Numbered from the stretch's first letter, positions 6,920 to 16,448 are shown. The stretch is DNA of 64,000 nucleotides from Halobacillus campisalis (GCF_030345335.1 NZ_JAPVRC010000002.1:619367-683366); one strand, 5' to 3'. Translations and numbers: made by a program. The notes: generated by a model not told the origin, from the letters alone.

Positions 6920-8431
6920 ATGAGTATGACGACAAAGGAATCATTCCTTACAGATGCTGAGGAATACCGCACGATTCCGATTTCCCAATCCTTTTATACC
7001 GATACACTTACGCCCATCCACATGTTTCACGCATTGCGCGATGAGGCTGTCTATATGCTGGAAAGCCAGGACCCTGAATCTCCATGGTCTAATTTCTCAT
7101 TTATTGGTTTAGACCCGATGATTGACATTTCTCAGCAAGAAGGCACGTTTATAATAGAAGATTTTCAGGAAAAAACAACCCGTACTGCGTCGAATTTCAA
7201 GGACGCCTTTGAAAAGACGGTAGACAAATTAAAAGTAAAACAGGCAGATGTTCCTTTGCCTTTTAAGGGAGGAGCCGTTGGATATATCGCTTATGATGCG
7301 ATTTCCGATTATGAGCCTGTACCGTTTGCAGAACCCGATCATATGGATTTATCCAATTATCACCTGTTGTTCTGTAAAACTCTAATTGCCTACCATCATA
7401 AAACAAAAGAAACGACAATTTTGACTTTTGCTAGATTAACCGACGACAATCATGCGGAGGAAATGTATGAACAAGCAGCCGGGCGTGTTAAAGAAGTAAG
7501 CCAGCGTCTGAAAGAAAACAGTTTCCTTCCTGACTTGATGTTGACGGACGAGCTCTCAGATCATTCCATAGATTTGAAGAGTAATTACGAAAAAGAAGAT
7601 TTCAAAAATGATGTAGAGAAAATTAAAGAATATATATTAGCCGGCGACATCTTTCAAGCTGTGCTTTCCCAGCGGTTTCAAGCAACGACCGAACGGAGCG
7701 GTTTTGAGCTTTATCGAATTCTAAGAAAAGTCAATCCGTCTCCCTATATGTTTTATTTAAGGTTTCATGACGTAGAAGTGATGGGAAGTTCTCCCGAACG
7801 GCTGTTAGAAGTGCAGGACGGTGAACTTGAGATCCACCCCATTGCCGGCACGAGAAAACGAGGCAGCACTCAGGAAGAAGATGATGCCTTAGCTGAAGAG
7901 CTTTTAGCTGACGAAAAAGAACAGGCAGAACACAGGATGCTTGTAGATTTAGCACGTAACGATATGGGAAGAGTTGCAGAATATGGGACCGTCAAAGTCT
8001 TTGATTATATGACAATCGGCCGGTTTTCGAAGGTTATGCACATCATCAGCAAGGTGACAGGGCAATTGAAAGAAGGAGTTTCGCCAATCGATGCCTTGAT
8101 TTCTGCTTACCCAGCCGGCACACTTTCTGGCGCACCGAAAATCAGAGCTATGCAAATTTTAAGGGAACTTGAACCAACCCCCCGTCATTTATATGGAGGA
8201 GGCGTGGTTTATTTAGGCTTTGATGGCAATATCGATTCTTGCATCACCATTCGTACGATGACTAAAGTAGGCGATCAAGTATACGTACAGGCAGGGGCCG
8301 GCGTAGTAGCCGATTCCGATCCAGAAGCAGAGTATCAAGAAACGATTAATAAAGCGAGCGCATTGAAGCGCACAATAGAAATAGCTGAGCGAGCATTTGA
8401 GAAGAGCAGAGAAGGAGTCGAGACGAAATGA
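6920..8431 (+). CDS. trpE: Anthranilate synthase component I
   Basis: A protein of 503 aa, the usual length. Converts chorismate to anthranilate using ammonia supplied by component II (trpG, here the last gene of the operon). Visible signatures: PYMFYLRF, GSSPERL, HPIAGTRKRG, DLARNDMGRVAEYG and AGTLSGAPKIRAM of the chorismate-binding domain. ATG 6920 is preceded by GAGAGGTGA. The TGA stop overlaps the trpD start in ATGA, so the two are coupled. First gene of trpEDCFBAG. Confidence 0.97.
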   Translation: MSMTTKESFLTDAEEYRTIPISQSFYTDTLTPIHMFHALRDEAVYMLESQDPESPWSNFSFIGLDPMIDISQQEGTFIIEDFQEKTTRTASNFKDAFEKTVDKLKVKQADVPLPFKGGAVGYIAYDAISDYEPVPFAEPDHMDLSNYHLLFCKTLIAYHHKTKETTILTFARLTDDNHAEEMYEQAAGRVKEVSQRLKENSFLPDLMLTDELSDHSIDLKSNYEKEDFKNDVEKIKEYILAGDIFQAVLSQRFQATTERSGFELYRILRKVNPSPYMFYLRFHDVEVMGSSPERLLEVQDGELEIHPIAGTRKRGSTQEEDDALAEELLADEKEQAEHRMLVDLARNDMGRVAEYGTVKVFDYMTIGRFSKVMHIISKVTGQLKEGVSPIDALISAYPAGTLSGAPKIRAMQILRELEPTPRHLYGGGVVYLGFDGNIDSCITIRTMTKVGDQVYVQAGAGVVADSDPEAEYQETINKASALKRTIEIAERAFEKSREGVETK

Positions 8432-9450
8432 AACAAATTTTAAGTGAGATTGTAGAAGGAAAAACGTTGACAGAAGAAGCTGCATTCGAAGCTATGAACG
8501 AAATTATGCAGGGCAACGCAACGACGGGCCAGCTGATGAGTCTCCTTTCCGTCATCCGTCACCGTGGAGAAACGGTAGAAGAAATGACCGGGTTCGTTCG
8601 AGCCATGCGTGCCAATATGACAAAGCTGGAAGTAGAAAATGATGAGATCGTAGATACGTGCGGAACAGGAGGAGACGGCAGCTCCACATTTAATATATCC
8701 ACAGCCGTATCGATTATCCTTGCTTCCATGGACGTAAAAGTCGCTAAGCACGGTAATCGCAAAGTATCATCAAAAAGCGGAAGCGCCGACGTATTAGAAA
8801 CACTGGGCATTCCGATTGATACGACCCCGGAAGAAGGGGCGAAAGCTATCTCAGAAAAAGGGATGACATTCATGTTCGCCCCAAATTATCATCAGGCGAT
8901 GAAGCATGCCGGGCCAGCCCGTCAGGAACTTGGTTTTCGAACCGTCTTCAACTTGCTTGGACCAATGTCTAACCCTGCGAATGCCAAGCGTCAGCTCATT
9001 GGCATTTACGATACGACCTATGCTGAAAAGATGGCCGAAACGCTGAATAAATTAGGTTCTAAACACGTCTTATTAGCTACCGGCCGTGATGGGCTGGATG
9101 AAATCACAATGTCGGGTGTCACGGACATTGTAGAACTGAAAGACGGAAATATCACGCGATTTACAATTGAGCCAGAAGATTTAGGATTGAATACAGGTCA
9201 ATTGAAAGATATTCAAATTACAACAAGCACAGATAGTGCGCAAATTATAGAGAAGGTACTTCAAGGCACAGCTAACGAAAGTGCCATGACCATTGCGACG
9301 ATGAATGCTGCAGCTGGATTGTATGTAGCCGGCAAAGCTGCCGACTTAAAAGATGGCGTTCAAAAAGTCCAGCAAGCTATTGAAGCAGGTACGGTTTATG
9401 AATATTTCACTTCTATTCAAGAGGAAAAGGAGCGACGTCAGTATGCTTGA
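8428..9450 (+). CDS. trpD: Anthranilate phosphoribosyltransferase
   Basis: A protein of 340 aa. Transfers phosphoribose from PRPP to anthranilate. The PRPP/Mg site DTCGTGGDGSSTFNIST (about residues 76-92), KHGNRKVSSKSGSADVLE and NLLGPMSNPA are intact. Starts with ATG overlapping the trpE stop (ATGA); ends 8 nt inside trpC. Confidence 0.97.
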   Translation: MKQILSEIVEGKTLTEEAAFEAMNEIMQGNATTGQLMSLLSVIRHRGETVEEMTGFVRAMRANMTKLEVENDEIVDTCGTGGDGSSTFNISTAVSIILASMDVKVAKHGNRKVSSKSGSADVLETLGIPIDTTPEEGAKAISEKGMTFMFAPNYHQAMKHAGPARQELGFRTVFNLLGPMSNPANAKRQLIGIYDTTYAEKMAETLNKLGSKHVLLATGRDGLDEITMSGVTDIVELKDGNITRFTIEPEDLGLNTGQLKDIQITTSTDSAQIIEKVLQGTANESAMTIATMNAAAGLYVAGKAADLKDGVQKVQQAIEAGTVYEYFTSIQEEKERRQYA

Positions 9451-10204
9451 TACGATTTTAGCGATAAAACAACAAGAGATTGAACGACTATATTTACCTG
9501 AAGCGGCTGACGTGAAGAAGGTTCCTTTTGCTGAATCTCTTAAGAATTCCAAGAAAATTGCCGGGTTGATTGCAGAAGTGAAAAAAGCCTCTCCTTCGAA
9601 AGGAGTTATCCGCGATGATTTCAACCACGTGATGGTTGGGAAACAGTATGCTGATGCGGGCGTTCAGGCGATTTCAGTGTTGACTGACCAGCACTTCTTC
9701 CAGGGGCATCGCGACTTTTTAACGGATATTAAGAAATTCGTGGATGTTCCTGTGATGCGCAAGGATTTTATTATCGATCCCGTACAAGTGGAGGAGAGCA
9801 AGTTAATGGGAGCTGACGCCATATTGCTGATTGGCGAAGCCATGGAGCCGAAAAAACTTCATGAGTTATATTTGCAAGCCTATGAATCGGGCATGGAAGC
9901 GCTCGTTGAAGTGCATAGTGAAGAAACACTTGAAGGTGTGTTGAAGGAATTCACACCTGAGGTATTAGGTGTGAATAACCGCAACCTTCACACGTTTGAG
10001 ACGAAGCTTGAACAAACCGAAAAAATGGCGAAGTTGGCCCCAGACGAAGCATTTCTCGTCTCTGAAAGCGGAATATTTACGTTTGAGGATATCCAGAAAG
10101 TCGTTGGTTATGGTGCGGGCGCTGTTTTAGTGGGAGAGTCACTGATGAGACAAAACAATATTAAACAAGCAGTGACAAATCTCTTGGACGGAGTGAACGT
10201 ATGA
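9443..10204 (+). CDS. trpC: Indole-3-glycerol phosphate synthase
   Basis: A protein of 253 aa from ATG 9443, overlapping the trpD end; the open frame extends further upstream inside trpD, but the family start is MLDTILAIKQQEIE. Catalyses ring closure of CdRP. TIM-barrel landmarks: AEVKKASPSKGVI, MRKDFIIDP, LGVNNRNL, LVSESGI and VLVGESLM, including the catalytic Lys and Glu positions. Followed by an ATGA overlap with trpF. Confidence 0.97.
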   Translation: MLDTILAIKQQEIERLYLPEAADVKKVPFAESLKNSKKIAGLIAEVKKASPSKGVIRDDFNHVMVGKQYADAGVQAISVLTDQHFFQGHRDFLTDIKKFVDVPVMRKDFIIDPVQVEESKLMGADAILLIGEAMEPKKLHELYLQAYESGMEALVEVHSEETLEGVLKEFTPEVLGVNNRNLHTFETKLEQTEKMAKLAPDEAFLVSESGIFTFEDIQKVVGYGAGAVLVGESLMRQNNIKQAVTNLLDGVNV

Positions 10205-10860
10205 TACGTGAGCCTCTCGTTAAATTATGCGGCAATCGATCAGCAAGCGATGTAGAGAAGAGTGCTTCTTCGAACGCTACTCACTTAGGCTTTATTTTTG
10301 TTAAAAAAACAAAGCGCTACGTCCGGCCAGAACGGGTGGGCCAATGGGTACGCCGTACAAAGCCGAAACAAAAGCTTGTAGGTGTATTCGTTGATCCGAC
10401 GATTGAGCAGCTGGAGGAAGTGCTTTCTTTTGTTTCATTGGACGTCATTCAGCTTCACGGCAGCGAGACCGTTTCAAAAATATTGCAAATCAAAGAAGCG
10501 GTTGGGCTGCCTGTTTGGAAAGTCGTCCATCATCGGGATGGTGCCTTAGAACAGATGGAGATCTACAAAGGCGTAGCGGATGGTTATGTGATCGACTCGA
10601 AAGTAGAAGGCGCATATGGCGGCACAGGAGTCAGTTTTGACTGGAGCACAGTAGAAGACTATGTGCGCGTCGCTAATGAACAAAATGTTTCCTGCCTGAT
10701 TGCTGGAGGGATCACACCCGAGAACGTGTCACAGCTTCTTGGACAACACCCAGAAGGCATTGATATATCTAGTGGAATTGAAACGAATGAACAGAACGAT
10801 TTATATAAAATCCAAGCAATTATGAAAGAGGTGGACCGACATGCAGCAAGTTTTTCCTGA
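10201..10860 (+). CDS. trpF: Phosphoribosylanthranilate isomerase
   Basis: A protein of 219 aa. Amadori rearrangement of PRA to CdRP. The catalytic Cys is in VKLCGNRS near the N-terminus, and the phosphate-binding segments [10 protein letters not shown] and [11 protein letters not shown] and the C-terminal [10 protein letters not shown] are intact; the catalytic Asp is in VIDSK. Overlaps trpC by 4 nt (ATGA) and trpB by 20 nt. Confidence 0.96.
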   Translation: MIREPLVKLCGNRSASDVEKSASSNATHLGFIFVKKTKRYVRPERVGQWVRRTKPKQKLVGVFVDPTIEQLEEVLSFVSLDVIQLHGSETVSKILQIKEAVGLPVWKVVHHRDGALEQMEIYKGVADGYVIDSKVEGAYGGTGVSFDWSTVEDYVRVANEQNVSCLIAGGITPENVSQLLGQHPEGIDISSGIETNEQNDLYKIQAIMKEVDRHAASFS

Positions 10861-12034
10861 TATCAAAGGACGTTTTGGTGATTTTGGCGGTAAATATGTT
10901 CCAGAAACGTTGATGGGGCCTTTACAAGAATTAGAAGAAGCTTTAGACGAAGCTATGAGCGACCAGGCTTTTCTGGATCAGTATCATCATGTATTAAAAG
11001 AATATGCCGGACGCCCTACTTCCCTAAGCTATGCGGACAAGTTATCTAAGCAGCTGGGCGGAGCAAAAATATATTTAAAGCGAGAAGACTTGAATCATAC
11101 TGGTGCACACAAGCTGAACAATGCGATCGGCCAGGGATTACTTGCGAAACGCATGGGTAAAAAGAAAATCATCGCAGAAACTGGCGCTGGTCAGCATGGT
11201 GTAGCCTCAGCTACTGTAGCGGCTAAATTTGGCCTTGAGTGTAAAGTGTTCATGGGTGAAGAAGATATTCGCCGTCAGGAGCTCAATGTGTTCCGCATGA
11301 AGTTGTTGGGGGCTGAAGTCATCTCTGTTTCTAGCGGAAATGGAACGTTAAAAGATGCAACGAACGAAGCCATTCGTTACTGGGTTGCCAATTGTGAAGA
11401 CCACTTTTATTTAATAGGATCTGTTGTAGGTCCGCATCCGTACCCACGCATGGTCCGCGATTTTCAGCGTGTTATCGGGGATGAATCGAAGAAGCAGTTT
11501 TTAGAAGTCGAATCTGAGCTTCCTGACCGAATTTATGCATGTGTAGGCGGCGGAAGTAATGCAATGGGGATGTTCTATCCATTTTTGCAGGATCCATGTG
11601 AATTGATTGGAGTCGAAGCGGCTGGTAAAGGAATCGATACTCCAGAACATGCTGCTACACTGACAAAAGGAACTCCAGGTGTAATCCACGGGTCAATGAC
11701 TTACCTTATGCAGGATGTAAACGGACAAATTACAGAGCCGTACTCGATCTCAGCAGGGCTTGACTACCCGGGAATCGGACCGGAGCATGCTCATCTTTTC
11801 CAAACGAAGCAAGTGCGCTATGAATCGATTACTGATAAAGAAGCGTTAAGTGCATTGCAGCTATTGACCGAGCAAGAAGGTATTATTCCAGCGATTGAAA
11901 CGGCACACGCTTTGGCACAAGCATTCAAGGAAGCAGCTGAAATGACTCCAGAGCAGACGATCCTGATCAACTTGTCAGGCCGTGGCGACAAAGACATGGC
12001 CACGCTGATGGAACATTTTCAGGAGGAGGAATAA
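10841..12034 (+). CDS. trpB: Tryptophan synthase beta subunit
   Basis: A protein of 397 aa. PLP-dependent condensation of indole with serine. The PLP lysine lies in [15 protein letters not shown], the phosphate loop is [10 protein letters not shown], and the substrate loop ETGAGQHG and C-terminal NLSGRGDKD are present. The start is inside the 3' end of trpF. The trpA start is 1 nt after the stop. Confidence 0.97.
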   Translation: MQQVFPDIKGRFGDFGGKYVPETLMGPLQELEEALDEAMSDQAFLDQYHHVLKEYAGRPTSLSYADKLSKQLGGAKIYLKREDLNHTGAHKLNNAIGQGLLAKRMGKKKIIAETGAGQHGVASATVAAKFGLECKVFMGEEDIRRQELNVFRMKLLGAEVISVSSGNGTLKDATNEAIRYWVANCEDHFYLIGSVVGPHPYPRMVRDFQRVIGDESKKQFLEVESELPDRIYACVGGGSNAMGMFYPFLQDPCELIGVEAAGKGIDTPEHAATLTKGTPGVIHGSMTYLMQDVNGQITEPYSISAGLDYPGIGPEHAHLFQTKQVRYESITDKEALSALQLLTEQEGIIPAIETAHALAQAFKEAAEMTPEQTILINLSGRGDKDMATLMEHFQEEE

Positions 12035-12035
12035 T

Positions 12036-12836
12036 ATGCTGACACAAACTTCATTTCAAGGGAAGCTGACGAAAACAGAAGATTTGTTTATCCCGTTCGT
12101 TGTAGCTGGAGACCCGACTCCTGAACTGACGATCCAATTTGCATTGCGGCTGCAGAAGGCTGGTGCAGACATTCTGGAACTCGGGGTACCCTATTCAGAT
12201 CCATTAGCTGATGGACCGACAATCCAGAGAGCAGCACAGCGCGCATTGCAACAGAACATGTCGCTGACGAAGGCGATTGAACTAGTGCCTAAGCTGCGAG
12301 AAGCAGGGGTGGAAATTCCGGTCGTTATTTTCACGTATTATAATCCTGTCATTCAAATGGGATACGATCGCTTTTTCGAAATGTTAGAAGAAAATGGAGC
12401 AGAAGGTGTTCTAATTCCTGATTTACCATACGAAGAAAGTGAAGAAATCAGAGGGTTGGCAGAAGAAAAAGGAGTCGAGTTCATTTCACTTGTAGCACCT
12501 AATTCGGATACTCGCATCAAACAAATTGCTGAGCATGCTAAAGGTTTCCTGTATTGTGTTTCAACGCTCGGAGTGACGGGTGGCAGCAATCAGATGTCTG
12601 CAGAAACCTTATCATTTATTAAAAAGGTAAAAGAGCATAGCCAAGTGCCGGTAGCTGTGGGATTTGGCGTTTCTACGAATGAAGATGTACAATTAGTAAG
12701 AGAGCACTCCGATGGCGTCATCATCGGAAGCAAGATTATTCGTCTGATCGAAGGCGAGCTGGAAGCATTTGAAAATGGCCAGGAAGAAGAAGCACTCGAA
12801 CGTTTTTATCAAGAGATTCATCAGCTTGTAAAATGA
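12036..12836 (+). CDS. trpA: Tryptophan synthase alpha subunit
   Basis: A protein of 266 aa. Cleaves indole-3-glycerol phosphate and channels indole to TrpB. The catalytic Glu is in LELGVPYSDP and the Asp in PLADGPTIQ; the phosphate-binding VGFGVST and GVIIGSKI segments are intact. GGAGGAGG lies at the trpB end just before ATG 12036. Confidence 0.97.
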   Translation: MLTQTSFQGKLTKTEDLFIPFVVAGDPTPELTIQFALRLQKAGADILELGVPYSDPLADGPTIQRAAQRALQQNMSLTKAIELVPKLREAGVEIPVVIFTYYNPVIQMGYDRFFEMLEENGAEGVLIPDLPYEESEEIRGLAEEKGVEFISLVAPNSDTRIKQIAEHAKGFLYCVSTLGVTGGSNQMSAETLSFIKKVKEHSQVPVAVGFGVSTNEDVQLVREHSDGVIIGSKIIRLIEGELEAFENGQEEEALERFYQEIHQLVK

Positions 12837-12839
12837 ATC

Positions 12840-12862
12840 TAGACCAGAGGAGCTGAGCAGAG
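12840..12862 (+). promoter_or_regulatory. TRAP-like triplets over the trpG ribosome site
   Basis: TAG at 12840 and GAG at 12847, 12850, 12855 and 12860 cover the ribosome-binding site and end directly before the TTG start of trpG. In B. subtilis, TRAP represses trpG translation by binding nine such repeats at this place. Only about five are visible here, so the site may be weak, shortened or coincidental. Confidence 0.4.
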
Positions 12863-13459
12863 TTGATCTACATGATTGATCACTACGATTCATTCACATA
12901 CAATCTCGTCCAGTATCTAGGCGACCTTGGCGAAGAAGTGATCGTGCGAAGAAATGACGAAGTCACCTTTGAAGAAATCGATGAGCTGCAGCCAGAATTG
13001 TTATTCCTTTCACCAGGCCCATGTTCTCCTGATGAAACAGGAATCACACTTGAAGTCATTGACCGATATAAAAAGACGATCCCCATCTTTGGCGTATGCT
13101 TAGGCCACCAGGCCATCGCTCAAGTATTCGGCGGAAAAGTCGTCCGAGCCGATCGATTGATGCACGGCAAAAGCTCAGAAATCTTTCACGATAACCGCTC
13201 GATCTATAAAAATCTCAATAACCCTATGGAAGCTATGCGCTACCATTCCTTAATCGTCGATAAAAAGGATGTACCTGAAGCCTTCGAGATCACCGCTGCC
13301 ACCGTCGAAGGAGAAATTATGGGCATTCGTCACCTCGAATATCCCATTGAAGGCGTCCAGTTCCACCCAGAATCCATCGGAACAAACGACGGCATTCAAT
13401 TGCTGAAGAACCTTATGGATCAGCTGAGGGAAGAAAAAGAAGAAGTTGTCGCAGACTAA
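12863..13459 (+). CDS. trpG: Anthranilate/aminodeoxychorismate synthase glutamine amidotransferase
   Basis: A protein of 198 aa, class I glutamine amidotransferase. Nucleophile Cys in GVCLGHQA, oxyanion-hole segment LSPGPCSPDE, and the His/Glu pair in VQFHPESIGT. It starts at TTG 12863 (MIYMIDHYDSFTYNLVQYLG), with GAGGAG 10 nt upstream; the ATG three codons later lacks a ribosome site at usable distance. In B. subtilis this gene (pabA/trpG) is in the folate operon and serves both pathways; here it ends the trp operon. It may still serve PabB elsewhere. Confidence 0.93.
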   Translation: MIYMIDHYDSFTYNLVQYLGDLGEEVIVRRNDEVTFEEIDELQPELLFLSPGPCSPDETGITLEVIDRYKKTIPIFGVCLGHQAIAQVFGGKVVRADRLMHGKSSEIFHDNRSIYKNLNNPMEAMRYHSLIVDKKDVPEAFEITAATVEGEIMGIRHLEYPIEGVQFHPESIGTNDGIQLLKNLMDQLREEKEEVVAD

Positions 13460-13470
13460 ATAACTGGAAG

Positions 13471-13510
13471 AAGTCTATCTCTCTTAATTTTAGAGAGATA
13501 GACTTTTATT
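13471..13510 (+). terminator. Terminator of the trp operon
   Basis: A 13-bp perfect stem (13471-13483 with 13493-13505), loop TTAATTTTA, followed by TTATT. Confidence 0.85.
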
Positions 13511-13613
13511 GTGTTTGCTGGAGGGGATGAGTCGGTTTTGGATCAAATGTTAGAAAAACCTTACCAAATGTCAGAATTATTGGCTGAAATGTCAAAATTA
13601 ATTTCAAAAAGTA

Positions 13614-13642
13614 TTGAATAAACGACTTATAAGCGCTATAAT
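13614..13642 (+). promoter_or_regulatory. Promoter of tRNA-Ala
   Basis: TTGAAT (13614-13619), a 17-bp spacer and a consensus TATAAT (13637-13642), about 24 nt before the mature tRNA 5' end. Confidence 0.8.
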
Positions 13643-13665
13643 AAATTTTGTCGGAAAAATTATAT

Positions 13666-13738
13666 GGGGCATTAGCTCAGCTGGGAGAGCGCTACACTGG
13701 CAGTGTAGAGGTCAGCGGTTCGAGCCCGCTATGCTCCA
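13666..13738 (+). tRNA. tRNA-Ala (anticodon GGC)
   Basis: Complete 73-nt cloverleaf. The acceptor arm GGGGCAT pairs with ATGCTCC (one G-U pair), the D-arm is GCTCAGCTGGGAGAGC, the anticodon stem CTACA/TGTAG encloses the loop CTGGCAG (anticodon GGC), and the T-arm is AGCGG-TTCGAGC-CCGCT. The discriminator base is A; the CCA end is not encoded. It stands alone with its own promoter and terminator. Confidence 0.97.
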
Positions 13739-13752
13739 CTAAAGAATAAAGA

Positions 13753-13780
13753 AAAACCCCTGCATAGCAGGGGTTTTTCT
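13753..13780 (+). terminator. Terminator of tRNA-Ala
   Basis: AAAACCCCTGC-ATA-GCAGGGGTTTT followed by TCTTTT, 15 nt downstream of the tRNA. Confidence 0.9.
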
Positions 13781-13854
13781 TTTATATGAAGATTATTTTA
13801 ATTCTCATGCTAAGCTAACAAAACATGATAACACTTAAAAAGGAGTAAATAAGT

Positions 13855-14211
13855 ATGGTTAACTTGTCCAATATTACAAAAAATGATGCTGCTTATTATG
13901 AGAGTATGGTAGGAAGTGGCGGTAATACTTCCAAGAAAAGTCTCTATGATCGATGTCCATTTTATGAGTTACTTAAGGATCGTAATTCAGAGGAATATAA
14001 AATGTTTATAAAAGTGTACAAGACTATGCAATATATTCTTTTAGATAGGGAAAAGCTTGTACTGAATAAGATATATGGAGTTGATTGTGATATAAAGATA
14101 TTGAGTAAGATAGCAAAAGAAATCAATGTAACCCCAGAGCGTGTAAGGCAAATTCGCTATAAGGCGAACGTGAAAATCTTAAGGGAATTAAGAGAGATTA
14201 AAATAGAATAG
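13855..14211 (+). CDS. Stand-alone sigma-70 region 4-like DNA-binding protein
   Basis: A protein of 118 aa with a strong AAAAAGGAG ribosome site. Residues about 62-112 match sigma-70 region 4: LDREKLVLNKIYG, then LSKIAKEINVTPERVRQIRY, with the diagnostic RVRQI of the recognition helix. There is no region 2, so it cannot act as a normal sigma factor alone. The first 60 residues (with a CPFYELL segment) are not recognised. It is much more AT-rich than the trp genes upstream and sits just past a tRNA gene, so horizontal arrival is possible. Alternatives: a phage-type ArpU/YvrHa-like regulator or a split sigma subunit. Confidence 0.7.
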   Translation: MVNLSNITKNDAAYYESMVGSGGNTSKKSLYDRCPFYELLKDRNSEEYKMFIKVYKTMQYILLDREKLVLNKIYGVDCDIKILSKIAKEINVTPERVRQIRYKANVKILRELREIKIE

Positions 14212-14631
14212 TTATGTTGAACTTTTAAACGTAATTTACTTTAACATGATAAAAATACATAAGTTGGATTCATGGTTGGTTTAATGAATTGGGCAGTAAT
14301 CTTTATATTGCCATTAATGATTTTTAAGGTGCACAGAAAGCTCGTACAGTTGTCGCTCAAGTTGATGAAAATTCGCCAGAACCGCTCTTTATTAGGAGAT
14401 ATTGTAGATGAGATTCGTTTAGACTGCCTGACAAGATTAAGACGCGCAGTTCGTTTTAAAAAAGATCGAGTGAATTCGTAAATTACTTCGGCCGTGTTCT
14501 CCCCCATACTCATGGGTATCCAATTTTAAAGGTTAGGTTGATCTATTAAACAACTTCTTTGACATAAATAAGAATCCTAGTTATTCTATGTTTATAAATC
14601 CGACTATTTTTATAAGGAAAAGGGTGTTTGC
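14212..14631. other. AT-rich intergenic stretch
   Basis: No convincing gene. A 69-codon frame (14272-14481) has no ribosome site and no recognisable domain, and an overlapping frame exists on the other strand. The last 20 nt carry the AAAAGGGTG ribosome site of the following transporter. Confidence 0.4.
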
Positions 14632-15888
14632 ATGGAAACTACAAGAGTTCAACCTATAGATGAAGTGAAAGATCCCGTACAGCGAAAAGATGCTGACTTA
14701 AACAGCCCTCAAATGCCACTGATTATCGGCGGTCTCATCGTTGGTGCAATTTTAATGATTTATCTTATGATTACCCAGAATGTAGTGCAGTCATTACTAC
14801 TCGTGATTGGTCTATTGCTTGGTTATACACTATTCCATGCTCGATTTGGTTTTACTTCTGCTTTTCGCAGAATGATGTCTGTCGGGAATGGACAAGCTTT
14901 ACGTTCTCACATGTTAATGTTAGCCGTAGCTGTGACTTTATTTGCTCCGATTTTAGCATTTGGTTATTCATTCTTTGGAGGAGAAGTGGCAGGCTATGTT
15001 TCACCAGTAGGAGTAAGTCTGCTAGTTGGGGCATTTATGTTTGGTGTAGGAATGCAGCTCGGGGGAGGATGTGCTTCTGGTACGCTTTATGCAGTCGGAG
15101 GCGGTCGCTCTGTTATGCTTGTTACGCTGCTATTCTTTATCATTGGCTCTACCATTGGGGCAGCCCACTTACCATTTTGGACAGAAGATCTGCCCGCATT
15201 TGAACCTGTGTCTCTAGCGACCTCTACAGGTCTAGGTTATGGCGGGGCCTGGCTGCTTTCCATAGGTTTGTTCGGGTTAATTGCCTGGATTACTTTAGTA
15301 GTAGAAAAGAAGAAAAAGGCACCGAAAATGGCTCCTGTGCCAACAACAAATGGCTGGAAAAGAATCTTCCGCGGATCGTGGCCATTATTCGCAGCGGCTA
15401 TCATATTGGCTGTTCTTAACGCTTTAACTTTAATGACGAGAGGTGCTCCATGGGGTATCACTTCAGCCTTTGCCCTATGGGGTTCTAAAGTTGCTCAATT
15501 CTTTGGGCTTGATGTAGCTAGCTGGGGGTACTGGCAAGGATCGAATGCAGCCGTTTTGGAGGCGTCCATTTTTGCAGACTCTACCACAGTATTGAACTTA
15601 GGCGTTATTTTAGGGGCTTTCCTGGCTTCAGCAGCAGGCGGCCTATTCAAATTCTCAAAATTGAATGGGAAAAATGTAGCGGCTTCCGTTATCGGAGGTT
15701 TGCTGATGGGGTATGGAGCCCGACTTGCTTTCGGCTGTAATATTGGAGCTTACTTTGGAGGCATAGCATCCTTTAGCCTTCATGGTTACATTTGGGGTGT
15801 TTTAGCATTAGCCGGGACATTCCTCGCCCTTTATTTAAGACCGTTGTTTGGGTTATCTGTTCCTAAATCAAAAGATTCTTTTTGCTAG
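14632..15888 (+). CDS. YeeE/YedE family (TsuA-like) thiosulfate/sulfur transporter
   Basis: A protein of 418 aa with about nine to ten membrane helices. Two conserved Cys-containing loops mark the YeeE/YedE (TsuA) family: MQLGGGCASGTLYAVGGG and LAFGCNIGAYFGGIAS. Characterised members import thiosulfate by passing it between cysteines. ATG 14632 has AAAAGGGTG 5-6 nt upstream. The usual TusA-like partner (TsuB) is not adjacent; the convergent neighbour is a peroxiredoxin. Probably contributes to sulfur uptake. Confidence 0.85.
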   Translation: METTRVQPIDEVKDPVQRKDADLNSPQMPLIIGGLIVGAILMIYLMITQNVVQSLLLVIGLLLGYTLFHARFGFTSAFRRMMSVGNGQALRSHMLMLAVAVTLFAPILAFGYSFFGGEVAGYVSPVGVSLLVGAFMFGVGMQLGGGCASGTLYAVGGGRSVMLVTLLFFIIGSTIGAAHLPFWTEDLPAFEPVSLATSTGLGYGGAWLLSIGLFGLIAWITLVVEKKKKAPKMAPVPTTNGWKRIFRGSWPLFAAAIILAVLNALTLMTRGAPWGITSAFALWGSKVAQFFGLDVASWGYWQGSNAAVLEASIFADSTTVLNLGVILGAFLASAAGGLFKFSKLNGKNVAASVIGGLLMGYGARLAFGCNIGAYFGGIASFSLHGYIWGVLALAGTFLALYLRPLFGLSVPKSKDSFC

Positions 15889-15904
15889 CTGATAAAGAGA
15901 AGAG

Positions 15905-15945
15905 ACACCGCCATGTGAATCGTTCACATGGCGGTGTTTGTTTAT
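15905..15945 (+). terminator. Bidirectional terminator
   Basis: A 15-bp perfect stem (15905-15919 with 15923-15937) with a 3-nt loop between convergent genes; a T-rich tract follows on the plus strand. Confidence 0.85.
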
Positions 15946-16448
15946 TTCAGATTCTTCTTGATGTATTGAATGATTTTTCTAAGTTCTTTGGGATGAGGGC
16001 GGCCGAATGGGCTTGTTTGTCTTTGTTGATATAGTAACTTTCCTTGTCCATCTGTCAAAAAGTAAGCGGGGTCACTGTGAGTACCGTGATCCTCATAAGG
16101 TGCAGTCTCGTCATGGTAATGAACACCATAAGACTCTAGAAACTCCAATTTCTCATCAATTAGAACTGGAAACGTAAAGCCGTGCTCTTCGACCATTTTT
16201 TCTAAGTCTTCTTTTTCATCGTGTGTTATGGTAGTTAAGTGAATTTGCTGTTTTTCAAAATACCCTTTGCTCTCCTCAAACTCCTGTAACTCACTCATAC
16301 AGGCGGGACACCAGGAGCCGCGGAAATAAATAATAAGGTGCCACTGATCACTATTTGATTTAAGCACTTCAGAAAAGTTGAATTCTTCTCCGGACACAGT
16401 CGGTAAGGTGAAATTTGGTACTTGCTGACTTAACTTGAAACTTGTCAT
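15942..16448 (-). CDS. Peroxiredoxin-like (AhpC/TSA, thioredoxin fold) protein
   Basis: A protein of 168 aa from ATG 16448, which has AAGGAG at good spacing; TTG 16454 is too close to it. A thioredoxin fold with an active-site segment FRGSWCPACMSEL (two Cys, CPAC) near residue 48 and the cis-Pro segment DPAYFLTD near residue 130. Likely a thiol-dependent peroxidase of the redoxin type, acting in the cytoplasm (no signal peptide). Substrate unknown. Confidence 0.85.
   Translation of the reverse strand: MTSFKLSQQVPNFTLPTVSGEEFNFSEVLKSNSDQWHLIIYFRGSWCPACMSELQEFEESKGYFEKQQIHLTTITHDEKEDLEKMVEEHGFTFPVLIDEKLEFLESYGVHYHDETAPYEDHGTHSDPAYFLTDGQGKLLYQQRQTSPFGRPHPKELRKIIQYIKKNLK

Noticed and set aside
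14272..14481. Possible 69-aa gene with a hydrophobic N-terminus
   Set aside because: No ribosome site, no domain, and a frame of similar length overlaps it on the other strand.
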